From Rhizomys pruinosus (Eukaryota > Chordata > Mammalia > Rodentia > Spalacidae), in NCBI GenBank assembly GCA_009823505.1, contig VZQC01011939.1:4648835-4712834 (forward strand): DNA of 64,000 bases. Direction: 5' to 3'. Shown one piece after another: positions 20,067-32,222 of the stretch. The translations under genes were made by a program, and so were the position numbers. Below the pieces are notes generated by a model, which was not told the origin of the DNA, did no database searches, and saw nothing but the letters and a program-made list of their open reading frames with translations. The stretch's first letter is position 1, and every line of letters starts with the position of its first letter.

Positions 20067-20520
20067 TGCTGACCTCATGACAGTTCTCTCAACTAAAACA
20101 TCCTCATCATGGTCCCAAGAGCTGTGGGATCATGGGATCCTCAACCCTGGAAGTGACTGGGCTTTTGCGGATCTTCCCTCATGAAGAAGTTTCCATTGGC
20201 AATGCTGTCATTAGAACCTGATGTGCTGAGTCCCCTTCCCTTGAAGGCCTGTGATTCCCATTTAGCTTCTCACCCTGGGCATCAACAGTACCGCCCAGGA
20301 ATACAACATCCTGCTTCTCTACTCTTGCCTAGACCAGACCAACACTCACAGCAGACTTGTTAGCAAAGCTCAGATGCTCTGCACACAGATTCAGAATGAT
20401 GGAGGCACAACCTCCTCTGTGGTGTGTCACAGCCATGGGCAGCTTCCAGCTTTCCTGGAGGCAAAGGAACCTGACTACTGAGGATTGAGTCTCTAGCAGA
20501 GCTGACCCCAGAGCCCAGGG
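20067..20520. other. No recognised feature
   Basis: No gene or repeat recognised. Confidence 0.45.
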
Positions 20521-21185
20521 GCACACAGACACACACAGATGTTCTCTCTCTCTCTCTTTCACACACACACACACAGACACACAGAAATTCACATTCACAA
20601 CACTGACACACACACACATTCACACACATGCATACTGTCACACAGCCTCACAGCCGCACACACACACACATACACACTCAAAGTCATTCACATACATTCA
20701 CACATTCATGAACACACACAATCACACACATATTCAAACACATGCACACTCTCACACACATACATATAGTCTCAAACACACTCACATACACACACATACT
20801 CACACACACACACAAACACATGCACACATATTCACACTCACTCTCAGAATCCCATACACTCACAATCACACATACACACATACTCACAGTCACACATGCA
20901 TGCTCATAATCACAACATGCTCACACTCACACAAACATATGCACACACATACACATTCTCATACTCACACATGCACACATTCACACATGCATGCTCATAA
21001 TTACAAATATGTGCACATACTCTCACACTCCCACACACACTCTAACACACTAACTCACACATTCACACACATCCATGCATACACTCACATTCATACTTGC
21101 GCACTCACATTAACTCATTCACATTAACACGCACAGCTGTCCACTCACACTAACATACTCTCACACACTCTCTGTCACACACATC
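20521..21185. repeat. Long degenerate CA-rich array
   Basis: About 660 bp of cacaca with regularly scattered ttca, tgca and taca interruptions. Frames across it encode His/Thr or Val/Cys runs and are not genes. Confidence 0.95.
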
Positions 21186-21245
21186 CGTCTTCATCAAATA
21201 CACAGTGCTGTAGGAGAACAAGGCGGCTCACATACTGCTGGAGAC

Positions 21246-21336
21246 CGACCTTCCTTCCTTCCCTTCCTTCCCTTCCTTCCCTTCCTTCCCTCCTTCCTTC
21301 CTTCCTTCCTTCCTTCCTTCCTTCCTTCCTTCCTTT
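21246..21336. repeat. (CCTT)n/(CCCTT)n polypyrimidine tract
   Basis: Five-base units (ttccc) grade into four-base units (cctt). The mirror-like pyrimidine tract could adopt a triplex. Confidence 0.95.
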
Positions 21337-21535
21337 CCTTTTATTATTTGAGAAGGTCTCATGTATCCCAGGCTGGCCTCAAACTTGCTTTGTGGCTGAG
21401 GATGACTGAACTTTTGACCATCTTACCTCCAGTATGTGCCATCATGCCTGGTTTGTGTGGTGCTGGGGATCAAAGCACGGCCCTGTGCATGCTGGTCAAG
21501 CAGTCCATCAGCTGAGTGGCATCCTGCCTGCTGTG
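21337..21535 (-). mobile_element. B4-like composite SINE
   Basis: Minus-strand SINE with a B1-like half (tcccaggctggcctcaaact) joined to a tRNA-like half (gtgctggggatcaaagcacg). The order and spacing resemble B4-type composite rodent SINEs. Confidence 0.6.
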
Positions 21536-21758
21536 GGGGCCTTATTTCCATATGCATTTATCTAGTGGATCAGCACCTCTGACATCTCACCCCTTACCGG
21601 GGCTCCAAGGCTACAGAAATGAGCACAAATGCTCAAGTTTAGGAAGAGACACCAAAGTGCAGCCTGCACTCTGCAGTGACATGGACACAGGACTCCAGGA
21701 GCTCTGCAGAGAGGGGGAGAGCAGGACAGAGCAAGCTGAGAGCGGGGGAGGTGGAGGC

Positions 21759-21762
<4 letters not shown>

Positions 21763-21822
<60 letters not shown>
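21763..21822. repeat. (GA)n microsatellite
   Basis: Nearly pure ga dinucleotide run, continuing as less regular GA-rich sequence to about 21960. Confidence 0.95.
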
Positions 21823-21824
<2 letters not shown>

Positions 21825-22740
21825 GAGAGGTCTAGACAGGGAAACGGAAACGGATAAGAGAGAGGAGACGGAAACAAAGAGCAAAGAGAGAGACCTGCAG
21901 GAAAGAGGCAGAGAGACACAAGAAGAGAGAGAGGTTGGTGGAGAGCAAAAGAGACAGATAGGTGACCCCTGCCTGGGGAAGGGACAGAAAAGCTCTGAGA
22001 GGCGGGTTCTGGGCCTGGGGCAGAGTCCTGCTTCCTAGAAGGGAGGAGACACTGTCGCCTGCTCTCTACGCCACGCCTTCTTGCACAGTGAGCACCTCTC
22101 AGGAGTAGGGGCCAGACAAGCCCCCCTGAAAGCCAAGGGTGGAGAACCAGAAGGGTGGCAGAAATAGAGACAGCAAGGTCAATCAAACATAAGAGTGCTG
22201 GGCTGGCAAGAGCCCCTCCCACAGTCTGCCACTGCGCCAGGCTACCTGCCAAGGGAGCCACGCCATAGAGTTGTCCTTTTCTGCATCTCAGAGGCCTCAG
22301 AAGCTGCCCCCATCTGGAGAACCCCAAGTTCACTTTATTGGAAGCAGAAAGACTCAGAGCCACTCAGAGTAACAACAGACTCAGCCAAGAGCTCTAAACA
22401 GGATGCAGCCAACAGATCACAAAGTGGATTCTCATCGACAGCAGGTGGATGTGACCATGTCACCTATGGGAGAAGCCTGCTCAGGATGGAGCAATGCAGC
22501 TTCCCTTCACCTCCCACTGTACCTCTTCATCCTTCACTGCACCCCTTCACCCACCCCCAGTGCACCCTTTCAGAAAACAGCAGTCGTGCTCCCAGCAAGC
22601 CTCTCTTCATAAAGCCCTACGTTAGCCCTGAAGGCCAAATGCCATGTGGTTCATGTACTTAGAATCTCATCCTCACCTCCAAAATAATAAAACTATATTT
22701 ATTTTAAAAGTTGTTTTCTAGAACTCAGATTTTAGTAACA
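21823..22740. other. No recognised gene; one 155-codon open frame
   Basis: After the GA-rich part, an open frame at 22195-22662 encodes a Ser/Pro-rich 155-residue sequence I do not recognise. It is followed by an AATAAA at about 22686. No splice pattern, homology or codon signature supports a gene. Confidence 0.35.
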
Positions 22741-22962
22741 AAATCTACCATGCATATATGGTATGACTATATGTATCTGACACATGGTATGGGGGTATAA
22801 AATTATGATATGTGTGTATTGGTATAGCATGTGGTATATTTGTGTGCTTAGCATGTGAGTGTAGGCTATATTTTGTATGCAATGTGTATGGTGTGTTTGT
22901 GTGGGGTGCTATGTGTTTCTGTGATGTGTGTGTGTGTGTGTATGTGTGTGTTAGAGACAAAA
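22741..22962. repeat. TG/TA-rich degenerate simple sequence
   Basis: tatgtgtg-type words spread over 220 bp, ending in a purer tgtg tract (22922-22950). Confidence 0.8.
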
Positions 22963-23146
22963 ATAAATGCCCAATATCCCACAGCCTCTATAGTCTGCTT
23001 CCTCATCTCTAGAGACACGAGATGCTGTTTATTCAAGGTGTTGTGTGACTACAGAGCCTGTCACACTGTGCATGGGGTTCAAAAGGTTTTCTGCCTGCTG
23101 GAGTGTTCCTGGAGGATCTAACCACACCTCCAGCCCAGCTGACCCT

Positions 23147-23214
23147 CTGCCCCAGCCCATCCGCTTTCTGTACCCACTTCTGCCCCAGCCCATCTGCTTT
23201 CTGCCCCCACTTCT
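23147..23214. repeat. 33-bp minisatellite, left part
   Basis: Two units of a 33-bp repeat that starts ctgccccagcccatc and carries ctttctg and cccactt. The array is cut off by the L1 at 23215 and resumes at 26128. Confidence 0.85.
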
Positions 23215-23418
23215 TTTATTTAAATTTATTCATTTATATATTTTTTTAACAAATCTAGACCCGTGTCCCCCCCATCCCCCTACCCCACCAGTGCTCATGC
23301 ATTCTGCCAAACATACTATTCATCTCTTTCTCAGTCTTTTTCAAAATCCTCCATGTGGAAGTTGGCTGTTTTGAACAGAAGTTCACTGTTTCAGTCAGTT
23401 CTTTGATGCAGTCCTTTC

Positions 23419-23450
<32 letters not shown>

Positions 23451-26127
23451 CCAATATGCATCACTCCCAACTGCTTTGGACAAAAGCTCAAGGGACCATG
23501 CACAAGAAATACTTACAACTAGGTAATTGGCACTAGCATCCACAGATGAGGGATACCATTCATCATTTGTTTTTCTGGGACTGTGTTACTTCACTCAGCA
23601 TGATGTCCTCTAGCTCCAGCCATTTTCCTGCAAAGCTCATGATGTCGCCTTTCTCTAGTGCTGCATAGAACTCCATTGTGTAGATGTACCACATTTTCTC
23701 TATCCACTCATCAGTTGAGGGGCATTTGGGTTGGTTCCAGCTCCTTGCTATTGTGAAAAGAGCTGAAATAAACACGGCTGTGCATGTATCTCTGCGGTGA
23801 GGTGAGTCTTGAGGGTACATGCCCAGGAGTGGTGTGGCTGTGTCAGGTGGCAAGTTCATTCCAAGTCTTCCAAGGGTTTCCACATGCTTTCCATAGTGGC
23901 TTGCACGCGTTTACATTCCCACCAGAAGTGGCTGATGTGTTCCCCTCTCCCACAACCCCTCATCCAGCACTTGGTATCATTTGTTTTCTTGATCCTAGCC
24001 AGTTCTTATTGGAGTAAGATGATTCTCTTAAGTGGTTTTGATTTGCATTCCTTTAATGATTAGTGATGTTGAAACACTCTTAAGGTGTTTCTCAGCCATC
24101 TCTAATTCCTCCACTGTGAAGTGGGAATTCAGAGAATCTCAGCTCTTTGCTCCATTATTGAGGGGTCATTTGTTTTCTTCTTCTTTGTTTATTAAAGTAG
24201 TTATTATATTCTGGAAATCAATGGCTTGTCGGATGGTTCTGAGGTGAAGGTTTCCTTCCCAACCTGTGGATTTCTCTTCACTTCCTTGATTGTTTCTTTT
24301 TGATGTACAGAAGCTTTTGAGTTAATGAGGTCCCCATTTGTCAATTGTCGACCTTAATTTACAACAGCTGTGTCTGATTTAGGAAGACTTTTCCTACACC
24401 TATGTCCTTGAGTCTGCTGCAACTTTTTCTTCTATCGCCTTCAGGTTTGGGGTTTCACATTTGAGGTCTTTATTCCATCTGGAGTTGGACTTTTGTATAG
24501 GGTGAGAAGTAGGGGTTAATTTCATTCTCCTACAAGTGGTGATCCCGTTTGCCAAAACCACTTGCTGAAATGCTGTCTTTCTCCATTGTCTTCTTGGCCC
24601 ACTTGTCCACTATGAGATGGCTGAATTGTATGTGCTCAGGTTTGGATCTTTGGTTTTGTTCCATTGGTCAAAACCGGTTGTTTTTGTGCAGTACCAGGCT
24701 GTTTTTATGACTATAACCCTGTAGTATAGTTGAAGTCTGGTTTATAGAGATCAACCTTGGTTGTTTGCTCCTTTTCAGTCAGCCGGTTTGTTTTGGCTAT
24801 TCTCAGGGTTTTTCTTTTGCTTTTTACAAATTGAATTTATAGGATTTGTGTTCTGTTTGTATTAAGGCCTGTGAAGAAAATCTTGGGGATTTTGATTGGG
24901 AATTGCATTAAATCTATAAAAGAGTTTTGCGGTAGTAATGGATATTTTTTTTTACAATGTTTTCCCCATTTCCCTTCCCCACCTCCACCCCCACATGACC
25001 AGTGGCGACTCCCTGGTTTTTCCTTTCACTCTTTCTGAGTCTTCTTCACCCCTCTTCCCTTTCTTCTTTTTTTTAAAGGTTTAAAATTTTTGTTGTAGAG
25101 ATCTTTGGTGTCTTGGTTAGGTTTGTTCTATGGTATTTATTTTTTTGAGGCTATTGTGAGTGGGGAAGGTTCTCCTTGAATTCGTTTCTCCCGTTGCTTG
25201 TTCTTGGTGTAACAGAAAGGCCATTCAGTTTTTTTCGGGTTCATTTTGTATCCTGCCACTTTGCTGCAGCTGTTAATCATTCTAGGAGTTTTCTTGTGGA
25301 GTTTTAGCATCCCTCAAGTACTACATTCATATCCCTCAGCAAATAGGGAGTCGCTTGGTATTTCCTTTTTTTCAGTTAGTACTCCTTTACTTTCTTTTCT
25401 TGCCTTATTGCTTAGCAAGTGTTTCACGCACATATTGAAGAGGAATGGTGATGGGGGCAGCCTTGCTGAGTTCCTACCTTGGACTAGATGGCCTAAGCGG
25501 TTGGAGCACCGAGCTCTGCAGAGCGGGGACCCGGGTTTCAATCCCCAGCACCCACATGGCGGCCAGAGCCATCTGCAAACTCCAATTCCCCAGGAGCCAC
25601 ACGCACCCAGTTCCAGGGGAATCCGCACCTTCTTCTGCCTCCGCGGCATTGCACGACACGGGTGCACCAAACCTTGCATGCAGACAGTTACATTCATTAC
25701 ACCTACAGAAATAAATAAAATTAATTAAACAAAGTTAAAAAAATATTATAAAGAGAATGGTTCTGTCCTTTCCCCATTTAGGATGGATATTGGCTGTGGG
25801 TTTCCCGCGTATATTTCTTTGATTACATTGAGGAATTGCTTTTGCATTTCCTCTACTATTTTCTTCCTATATTCCTTCTTTCAGGTATTTTCTTTCACAC
25901 ACCATGAAGGGATGCTGGGATTTTGTCAAAGGCTTTTTCAGCATCAATTCAGATGATGGTGTGGTTTTGTCTTTCATTCCATTTATGTGTTTGACGATGT
26001 TTATTGATTTTTGTATGTTGAACCATCCCTGCATCTCTGGTATGAATCCAACTTGGTCATGATGGATGATCTTCTTGATGTGGGTCTGTACGCAATTTGC
26101 CAGTAGCCTGTTTAGAATTTTGGCATC
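23215..26127 (-). mobile_element. Antisense L1, 5' truncated
   Basis: Minus-strand L1. The 3' UTR (about 23215-23540) includes a gttgtt run at 23420-23450. ORF2 remnants follow from 23563 onwards, broken by many small deletions; parts of ORF2 around 24900-25100 are missing or replaced. The furthest upstream part reaches the RT region near 26120 (minus-strand [21 protein letters not shown], 26011-26112). Both ends are flanked by ttctgcccccacttct (23199-23214 and 26128-26143). Because the element sits in a tandem repeat, this could be either a target-site duplication or simply the repeat unit. A B2-like SINE lies inside it. Confidence 0.85.
25481..25740 (+). mobile_element. B2-like SINE inside L1
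   Basis: The head is slightly altered (ggactagatggcctaagcgg). Box B is gggtttcaatcc with one extra t, and the A-rich tail is aaataaataaaattaa. It is younger than the L1 that contains it. Confidence 0.85.
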
Positions 26128-26275
26128 TTCTGCCCCCACTTCTGCCCCAGCCTCTCCGCTTTCTGCCCCCACTTGTGCCCCAGCCCATCTTTCTGCCCCC
26201 ACTTGTGCCCCAGCTCATCTTTCTGCCCCCACTTGTGCCCCAGCTCATCTGCTTTCTGCCCCCACTTCTGCCCCA
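26128..26275. repeat. 33-bp minisatellite, right part
   Basis: About five units of the same family as 23147-23214. Some are shortened to 30 bp by loss of gct, and a gtgcc variant is shared by the middle units. Confidence 0.85.
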
Positions 26276-27166
26276 CCCTACCCCCCCCTCCATTTTCTTT
26301 CTCACCCTCACACTACCCTCCCCTCATGCCCACCCACACATCACTCACTAATTCTGACTGACCCTGAACTCAGTGCTGCTGTCTGCAGTGCAGAGCTGCC
26401 CCTGAGCCTCTGGCAATCAGGTGTCCTCCCAGGGCTCAGTGGTGCCATACCTACCACACAGCATGCCTGTCCTCTGTGAGATGCTTTACCCACCTACCCG
26501 ACCTCCTATCTGGTCCCATGAACCACACAGAACTCATGACAGAGGGACTCTAGAGGAACCATCAGAGGGGGCCACAGCAGCTCACCCGCAGGGGGCACTA
26601 CAGATCTGTGGGCTTAGATGGGACCTGGGTCTACCCAGTGACCAGCCAGGTGCCATACCAGAGAGCTAAAGGCCTAGCATGGTTTCTTTTCCCTTTTCAT
26701 CTTCCAGGTCACCTCCTGCCCTGCACCAGGAATGCTTTTTGAGAAGAAAGAAAACAGTGAGCTCACACTCCTTAGCAGCAGATCAGCAGATGTGCCATAA
26801 TGTAGGAAATAAAGCTTTCCCTCAGCGCCCTGCGTTGGTGTGCCTCAAACAGTTCATTCCGGAACCTGTCTGTTTCACATGCTTTCTGTTGCCATGGTAA
26901 CGCTTCACTCAGGGCTGCCAAACACTGGCATGTATTACAAAGGACAGCCTTTCTCAAAAGTCCTCAAACTGAGAGCAACCCCTTCCTCAAGGCTGTCTGG
27001 GGTCTCTAACTCAAATCCACTCTATGGATTGACGGTAGAGAGCATGGGAACCCTCCTGTGCTGTCAGCAGATGCCTGTGGAGCTCATGGACACTATCTTT
27101 CCTAGAAACCCATGTCCAGGACTGGGGACTTAGATGGCACAGAGCTATTGACCTCGTAGCTAGAAA
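26276..27166. other. No recognised feature
   Basis: Pyrimidine-rich at the start. No gene or repeat recognised. Confidence 0.4.
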
Positions 27167-27330
27167 TGGGTTTTTGTTGTTGTTTATAAGACAAGATCTT
27201 ACCCTGTAGCCAAGGCTATGTTGGAACTCACTATGTAGCTCAGACTGGCCTCAAATTCTTAAAAGCTACCCTTAACCTTTGCCTCCCTAACTGCTGGGAT
27301 TACAGGCAGGAGCCACCATACCTAACTTGA
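27167..27330 (-). mobile_element. Old B1-like SINE
   Basis: Diverged minus-strand B1: acaagatcttaccctgtagc, tcactatgtagctcagactg and ctgggattacaggcaggagc are in the expected order. Confidence 0.75.
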
Positions 27331-27979
27331 GAAATAAGGTTGCTTGTTTGTTTTGTTGGTTGGTTTTTTTGAGAAATGAGTTTGAAAACCCCTTTGCCCC
27401 TCTTATTTCAGGCAAGTTCTCCTTCATCTCACTCCAAAGAGCATTTCTGGGGTTCACAAATACAGTCCACATGAAGCCACTGATGGCCACACAGTAGAGC
27501 AAGGGCTAAGTTGTGGGCCTCAGGCCTGGGACCTCACTCCTCATACCTCACCACCATGACAAGTGTGTGTCCTTTCATGGTTGTCTCCAAGGACAGCCAG
27601 GGAAAGTGCAGCCATACATTTATAGTGCTGACACACTGTAGATCTTGTTAGGTACCATAGTGCAATCATGCTTAACAAATCCTCAAGTTTTAAAGACATA
27701 CTGAAGCATTTACAGGTGACACAGGATGTCTGGAATTCTTCTAAAGAAGAAAGTGTTAAGTACATAGGATAGGACTGATAAAATATTGATAATGGTAGAT
27801 AAAGAGGTGATGGCTACAATAGTTAATCATGATATGTGCTCTTCAAGTGAATTTGAAATTTTTCATAACAAAGTTAAAAAACAGAGGGATAGATAACACA
27901 TAAGCAAAAAGAAACCCCAAGACTCAGAGAACACTTCCAAAGAGGGGGCTGAAAGAGTATAAGAGCCAAAAATAGAGGG
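27331..27979. other. No recognised feature
   Basis: No gene or repeat recognised. Confidence 0.4.
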
Positions 27980-28250
27980 GACTGAAGTAATCATGTCTTC
28001 TGAATATGACAGGACCCCTGTATTCATGGACTTACAGATGCAGTTGTCTGCACAAGACCCACACAAGGTCAGGCCAGTCCAGCAGGGAATGGAAGGGCTC
28101 ACAAGCCCCCATCCCCACCAGAGGAGCTATTGACAGCTACTGGCTGCTGGGAGGGAGGAGGATAAAATCTGGGAGGAATTAGAGACAGAAGTGGTTGATC
28201 AAAATACATTGTATACATGTATGAAATTCTCATTAAAACATATTTTAAAA
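27980..28250 (+). mobile_element. Old L1 3' UTR fragment
   Basis: The end, tgatcaaaatacattgtata and gtatgaaattctcattaaaa, matches the terminal block of older rodent L1 3' UTRs. A related end is at about 60455-60507. Confidence 0.6.
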
Positions 28251-28474
28251 ATCGGGATGGAGAGATGGCTCAGCAGTTAAGAGCACTGGCTACTCTTGAA
28301 GAGGACCCAGGTTCAACTCCCAACACCCACATAGCAGCTAACAACCATCCACAACTCTAGTTCCAGGGGATTTGACACCCTCTTCTGACCTCTGCAGGCA
28401 CTGTATTACAGAGGTGTGCTTATGCAGGCAATACACTCATACATGCATGCAATAAAAAAATAAATTTTAAAACT
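28251..28474 (+). mobile_element. B2-like SINE
   Basis: tggagagatggctcagcagt head, box B-like ggttcaactcc, A-rich tail aataaaaaaataaatttt. Moderately diverged. Confidence 0.85.
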
Positions 28475-29804
28475 ACCTGTAAGGTTGTCCTCAGTAGGAG
28501 TTCACATGTGTGCCGTTCCAGCTGCAGGGAACCTGCTATGGCAGGCTTTGTGCAGTCCTGGAAGGCAGAGGGGCAGAGAGCAGCTCTAGGAGGGACACAA
28601 AGAAAGCTGAGGGCAGCAGAACCGGCCTTGAGGAGAGTATTGAAGGGAGACTGCCTTCACATTCAGCGGGATTGATTAGTGAGGCTGAAAGAGACCAACT
28701 CTCCTGCTGAATCTAGGGAACAGATTCTGCCTGCGGTCTGTAAGGAAGAGGAACACGGGAAGCAGAGAGAGGGCACTGAGCTCAGTAGACAGGGGCCAGG
28801 AGACCAGCTGGAGATCATAGAAGAGGTAAGAAAGACCAGCGGGAAGAGACCAAGCTCCATCATGAAGGCCCCGCAGACATCGACCTCCCAAGGCCATGAA
28901 AACCAGCTCCAGAGCAGTCAAGAACAGCCCCTCGGGCAGACTCGACCCTTACTCTAGGTCTTCTCCACACAGCCCAACACTCTCAGGAGGAGAATTTGAC
29001 ATACTGAACTCAATTTAAATTTTACCTAAATAAGATATAGTCCTTATACAATATAAAGCAACAAAAAATTAAGGAACACAATTTCTGTTGGCTGTCAGGG
29101 CTCCTAGCTAACAGCATCACAAATCCTGACAAACGACTATGTTCCAAATCACATGGCTCATAGTATCTCATGTGTGTCCATGTTATTTGCTCAGCTTTTA
29201 GAAAGCATGGCACCGTGACTTGTGACCGTGTCCAGGTAAGGTCTCACATATAGTACCAAGTGTACTGAATGCACATATTGGTAGGTAGATGTCCCAAATC
29301 TTCTGAGTATTCAATAGTGTGGAATCCTGAATGCCATGTTAATAAGGACTCCTTTCCTTCAATGGTATGTGACACTCAAAATCTGAGAATCAGGTCTATA
29401 CCTCAGAATTGCTTCTCCAAATTCCTTATTTTAAAAAATGGAAACCCATTATGTCTTTCATCCATGGTGTGAATCCAGGAGTCCCTCCCTTGGGGAAAGC
29501 CCTCTATACCAGTCCAGTCATTCTCTTCCAACCCCACTACCCAGGGGTTACCTTCCCCTCATACACAGAGACCATCACGTCCCAGTCAGCTAGAGCTCTG
29601 TGGGGCTTCACAGAACCAAGTAGAAAGCTGTCCCTTCCTCTGGACCTCTCAAAGCAGCCAGAAGCCATCTGAGTGCTACTCAGAGGAGCTGTTTCAAGAA
29701 CAATACAGCCAAACACAGGTGAGCAGAGCTGCAAGGCGGAGGAACACACACAGACCCCAGAGCCTTGGCCACCCCTCAGACTATGGGCTTTTTCCTAGGT
29801 AAGA
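28475..29804. other. No recognised feature
   Basis: 1.3 kb with no recognised gene or repeat. Confidence 0.45.
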
Positions 29805-30170
29805 TGGATAAGATTTTTTTCTTGTTGCTGTAATAAAATACCTGTCAAAAGCAACTGAGGGAAGGGCTTATTTTGTCTTGCAGTTCAAGGGTACAGTCCA
29901 TCACAATGGGGAAGACATGGCAACGGGAACGTGGGGTAGTTAGTCACATTCATCCACAGTCCGGAAACAGAGAGCAAGCACTGAATGCTGTGATGAGCTT
30001 GTTTTCCCTTTTATGCGGCCTATGGGATAGTGCTGCCCATTTTCAGGGTGGGTCTTCTTCACACTTCAGTTAGTCCAGTAGAAAAACTCCTTCACATCAT
30101 GCCCTGCCATTTGCCTTCTCGGGGATTTTGATCCGTGAAGTTGGCAATCCGTGTAAACCACTACAGATGG
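29805..30170 (+). repeat. URR1-like interspersed repeat, copy 1
   Basis: Starts near ttgttgctgtaataaaatac and runs through gaagggcttattttgtcttg, gtccatcacaatggggaaga and ttttcagggtgggtcttctt. The same layout recurs at 32860, 35326 and 52671. The URR1 name is from memory. Confidence 0.55.
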
Positions 30171-31137
30171 TAAGTTTTGACAAATGCAGGTATACCATGT
30201 TGCAAATTAACTGCACCTCTGAGATTATCAGGAAGAGTCTTACCTTCCAGGGAGTCAGCAGCTGGTGCCAACACTGTCCCTCACTCAGCTCTGCACCCCA
30301 ACAAAGAGCAGCACAGTGAGCCCCCTGAGAAGAGGAAAACAGCAAGCACACCCTCGGGCAAGGCTGTGAGCAGATTTGGGAGGCTCTGGAAGAGCCTCTA
30401 TTTTTCAAGCTGAATTTTCCATATTCACATAAAGGTCATGTCTGTGGGAATTACCTTGCCATTTCCTCTCCATCACCCAGTGTAATTGATTCCATAATTG
30501 ATAGTCTCATGTGCTGAGAATCCACAATCAAGAAAGTGGAGACAGACAAAAGCAGGATTTGAGAGAAAACCAGAGGGACCTGCTGGGACCACATGCTGTT
30601 TACAGTGGATCCAGGTCAGACTAGAGTGTGTGAGGGTCCTCGTTCTGGCTCTCATTCAGTGCTTGCAGCCTCCTGTGCAGCTTTTAACCCCCCAAAACAT
30701 GTCTGGCAAGCAATTATGCTCGAGGGCACCTTGATTTCTTTGTGCTGAGATGCAACTCAGTCTTCCTTATGTGAGACAACTTCACTACCACTGAGCCTGC
30801 AGCTTTCTTAACAATGATAACAGCTCCATTTGGTAAGTGTTTGAATATAGTTTGCCACTGATTTAGTCATTTTATCCTCATAACACCTGGAAGATGGGAG
30901 GAGCCAAGGAGGATGGACAGGTGAGGGGGGAGCCCAAGTGAAGCAACGGCTCCTCTCCCTCCCACGGGGATCAGCTTTTAAGGCTCCCACTCCATGAACT
31001 GAAAGGAGGAAAGAAAAGAAGAGGGAGAGAAGGAGGAAAGGGGGGAGAAATTCCCAATGGTGTCCTGTGGAAAGGGCATCGAGATTATGAAGTACAAGCG
31101 TTTTCATTCATCAGTTGATGGACATCTAGACTGAATT
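30171..31137. other. No recognised feature
   Basis: No gene or repeat recognised, apart from purine-rich sequence at 31004-31050. Confidence 0.4.
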
Positions 31138-31423
31138 ATGCTGACTTACTTTTTTTTTTTTTTAATTTTTATTTATTTATTTATTTTTATGTGTATGAAT
31201 GTATTGTCTGCATGCAGGTCTGCGCACCCGTGTCGTGCGATGCCGCGGAGGTCAGAAGACGGTCTCGGATTCCCCTGGAACTGGAGTTCTCCTGGAACCG
31301 GAGTCACAGACGGTTCTCAGCCGCCATGTGGGTGCTGGGGATCGAACCCGGGTCCTCTGCAAGAGCGGTCGTCGCTCCTAACCGCTAGGCCATCCCTCCA
31401 GCCCCTATGCTGACTTACTTTTT
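31138..31423 (-). mobile_element. Young full-length B2-like SINE
   Basis: Minus-strand copy with an 18-bp perfect target-site duplication tatgctgacttacttttt (31138-31155 and 31406-31423). Both polymerase III boxes are preserved (complement of gggttcgatcc near 31345) and the tail is long and T-rich on this strand. CpGs are still present, consistent with recent insertion. Confidence 0.93.
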
Positions 31424-31874
31424 AAGTTCCACTAATTATTTAGATGAAGATTCTATCTTCAATTAAAAGTCACCAATTAACTTCATTCATACAAAAGGTG
31501 CATGTTTGTCTAAATATTCTTGATTGACTCACAATAATTTCTTTATTCTACATGGATAGCTCTATCAAGGCTTACACTATAGACTCACAACTAAATTAAA
31601 ATGATGAAAATATCAACTCATTTCAGTTCACAGTAAGTAATTTCCCCAGTTTCAGGTAATAAACATGAGTATCTATCCAACTGATTATTTTTGCATCAAA
31701 ATGTTTCACCTTGTTTAGTCATAAAGCTTGAGGTTCATACTCAATATTTCACTAAAGCCTTTTTTGCATCATCAAAAAAGATTAATTAAAGAGTAAAATA
31801 TTTTGCAATAAAGCCAATGACTTTACTCAAGGATTATTATTAATACTAATACCAATATGCACAGTCTTACACTT
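31424..31874. other. No recognised feature
   Basis: AT-rich, nothing recognised. Confidence 0.45.
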
Positions 31875-32222
31875 TGTGAAACCCCTCCACATGCTCTGGT
31901 GTTTGAACACTTGGTCCCCAGCGGGTGGCGCTGTTTTAGGAGACTGTGGAGCCATTGGGCTGTGTAATAGAGCCTAAAGAAGAGGGTTCCTGGAGGCAGG
32001 ATGTTGAAGATTATAACTTTGCCTCTGGCTCTGTTTGCTCTCTGCATCTTATACACCAGGCTGTGAACAGTCCCCACCTCATTCTCCTACCGCCATGAAG
32101 TGTGCTGGTCCTCTTCGTCTTCCTGAAACCCTGTGAAACTGAGTCAAAAGAAATCTTTCTTTCCCCAAGTTGTTTCTGTGAGATATTTAGTCACATCAAC
32201 AGGAAAAGTAGCTAATACACAT
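31875..32222 (+). mobile_element. Solo MaLR-type LTR
   Basis: gtgtttgaacacttggtccc and cagcgggtggcgctgtttta near the 5' end, and agttgtttctgtgagatatt with agctaatacac at the 3' end, follow the usual order in mammalian MaLR LTRs (MST/MT/ORR type). Confidence 0.65.

Noticed and set aside
20539..21127. His/Thr-rich and Val/Cys-rich open frames
   Set aside because: They are translations of the CA-rich array.
21516..22363. 250-codon minus-strand frame with Ser/Leu run
   Set aside because: Its middle is the translated GA microsatellite, and the ends match no protein I know.
22195..22662. 155-codon open frame followed by AATAAA
   Set aside because: No recognisable homology, compositional bias towards Ser/Pro, and other frames of comparable length nearby; kept only as an unannotated stretch.
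31138..31423. 60-90-codon open frames with MYECIVCMQV or MYCLHAG starts, repeated at several sites in the window
   Set aside because: They recur wherever a B2-like SINE lies and are just its translated body.
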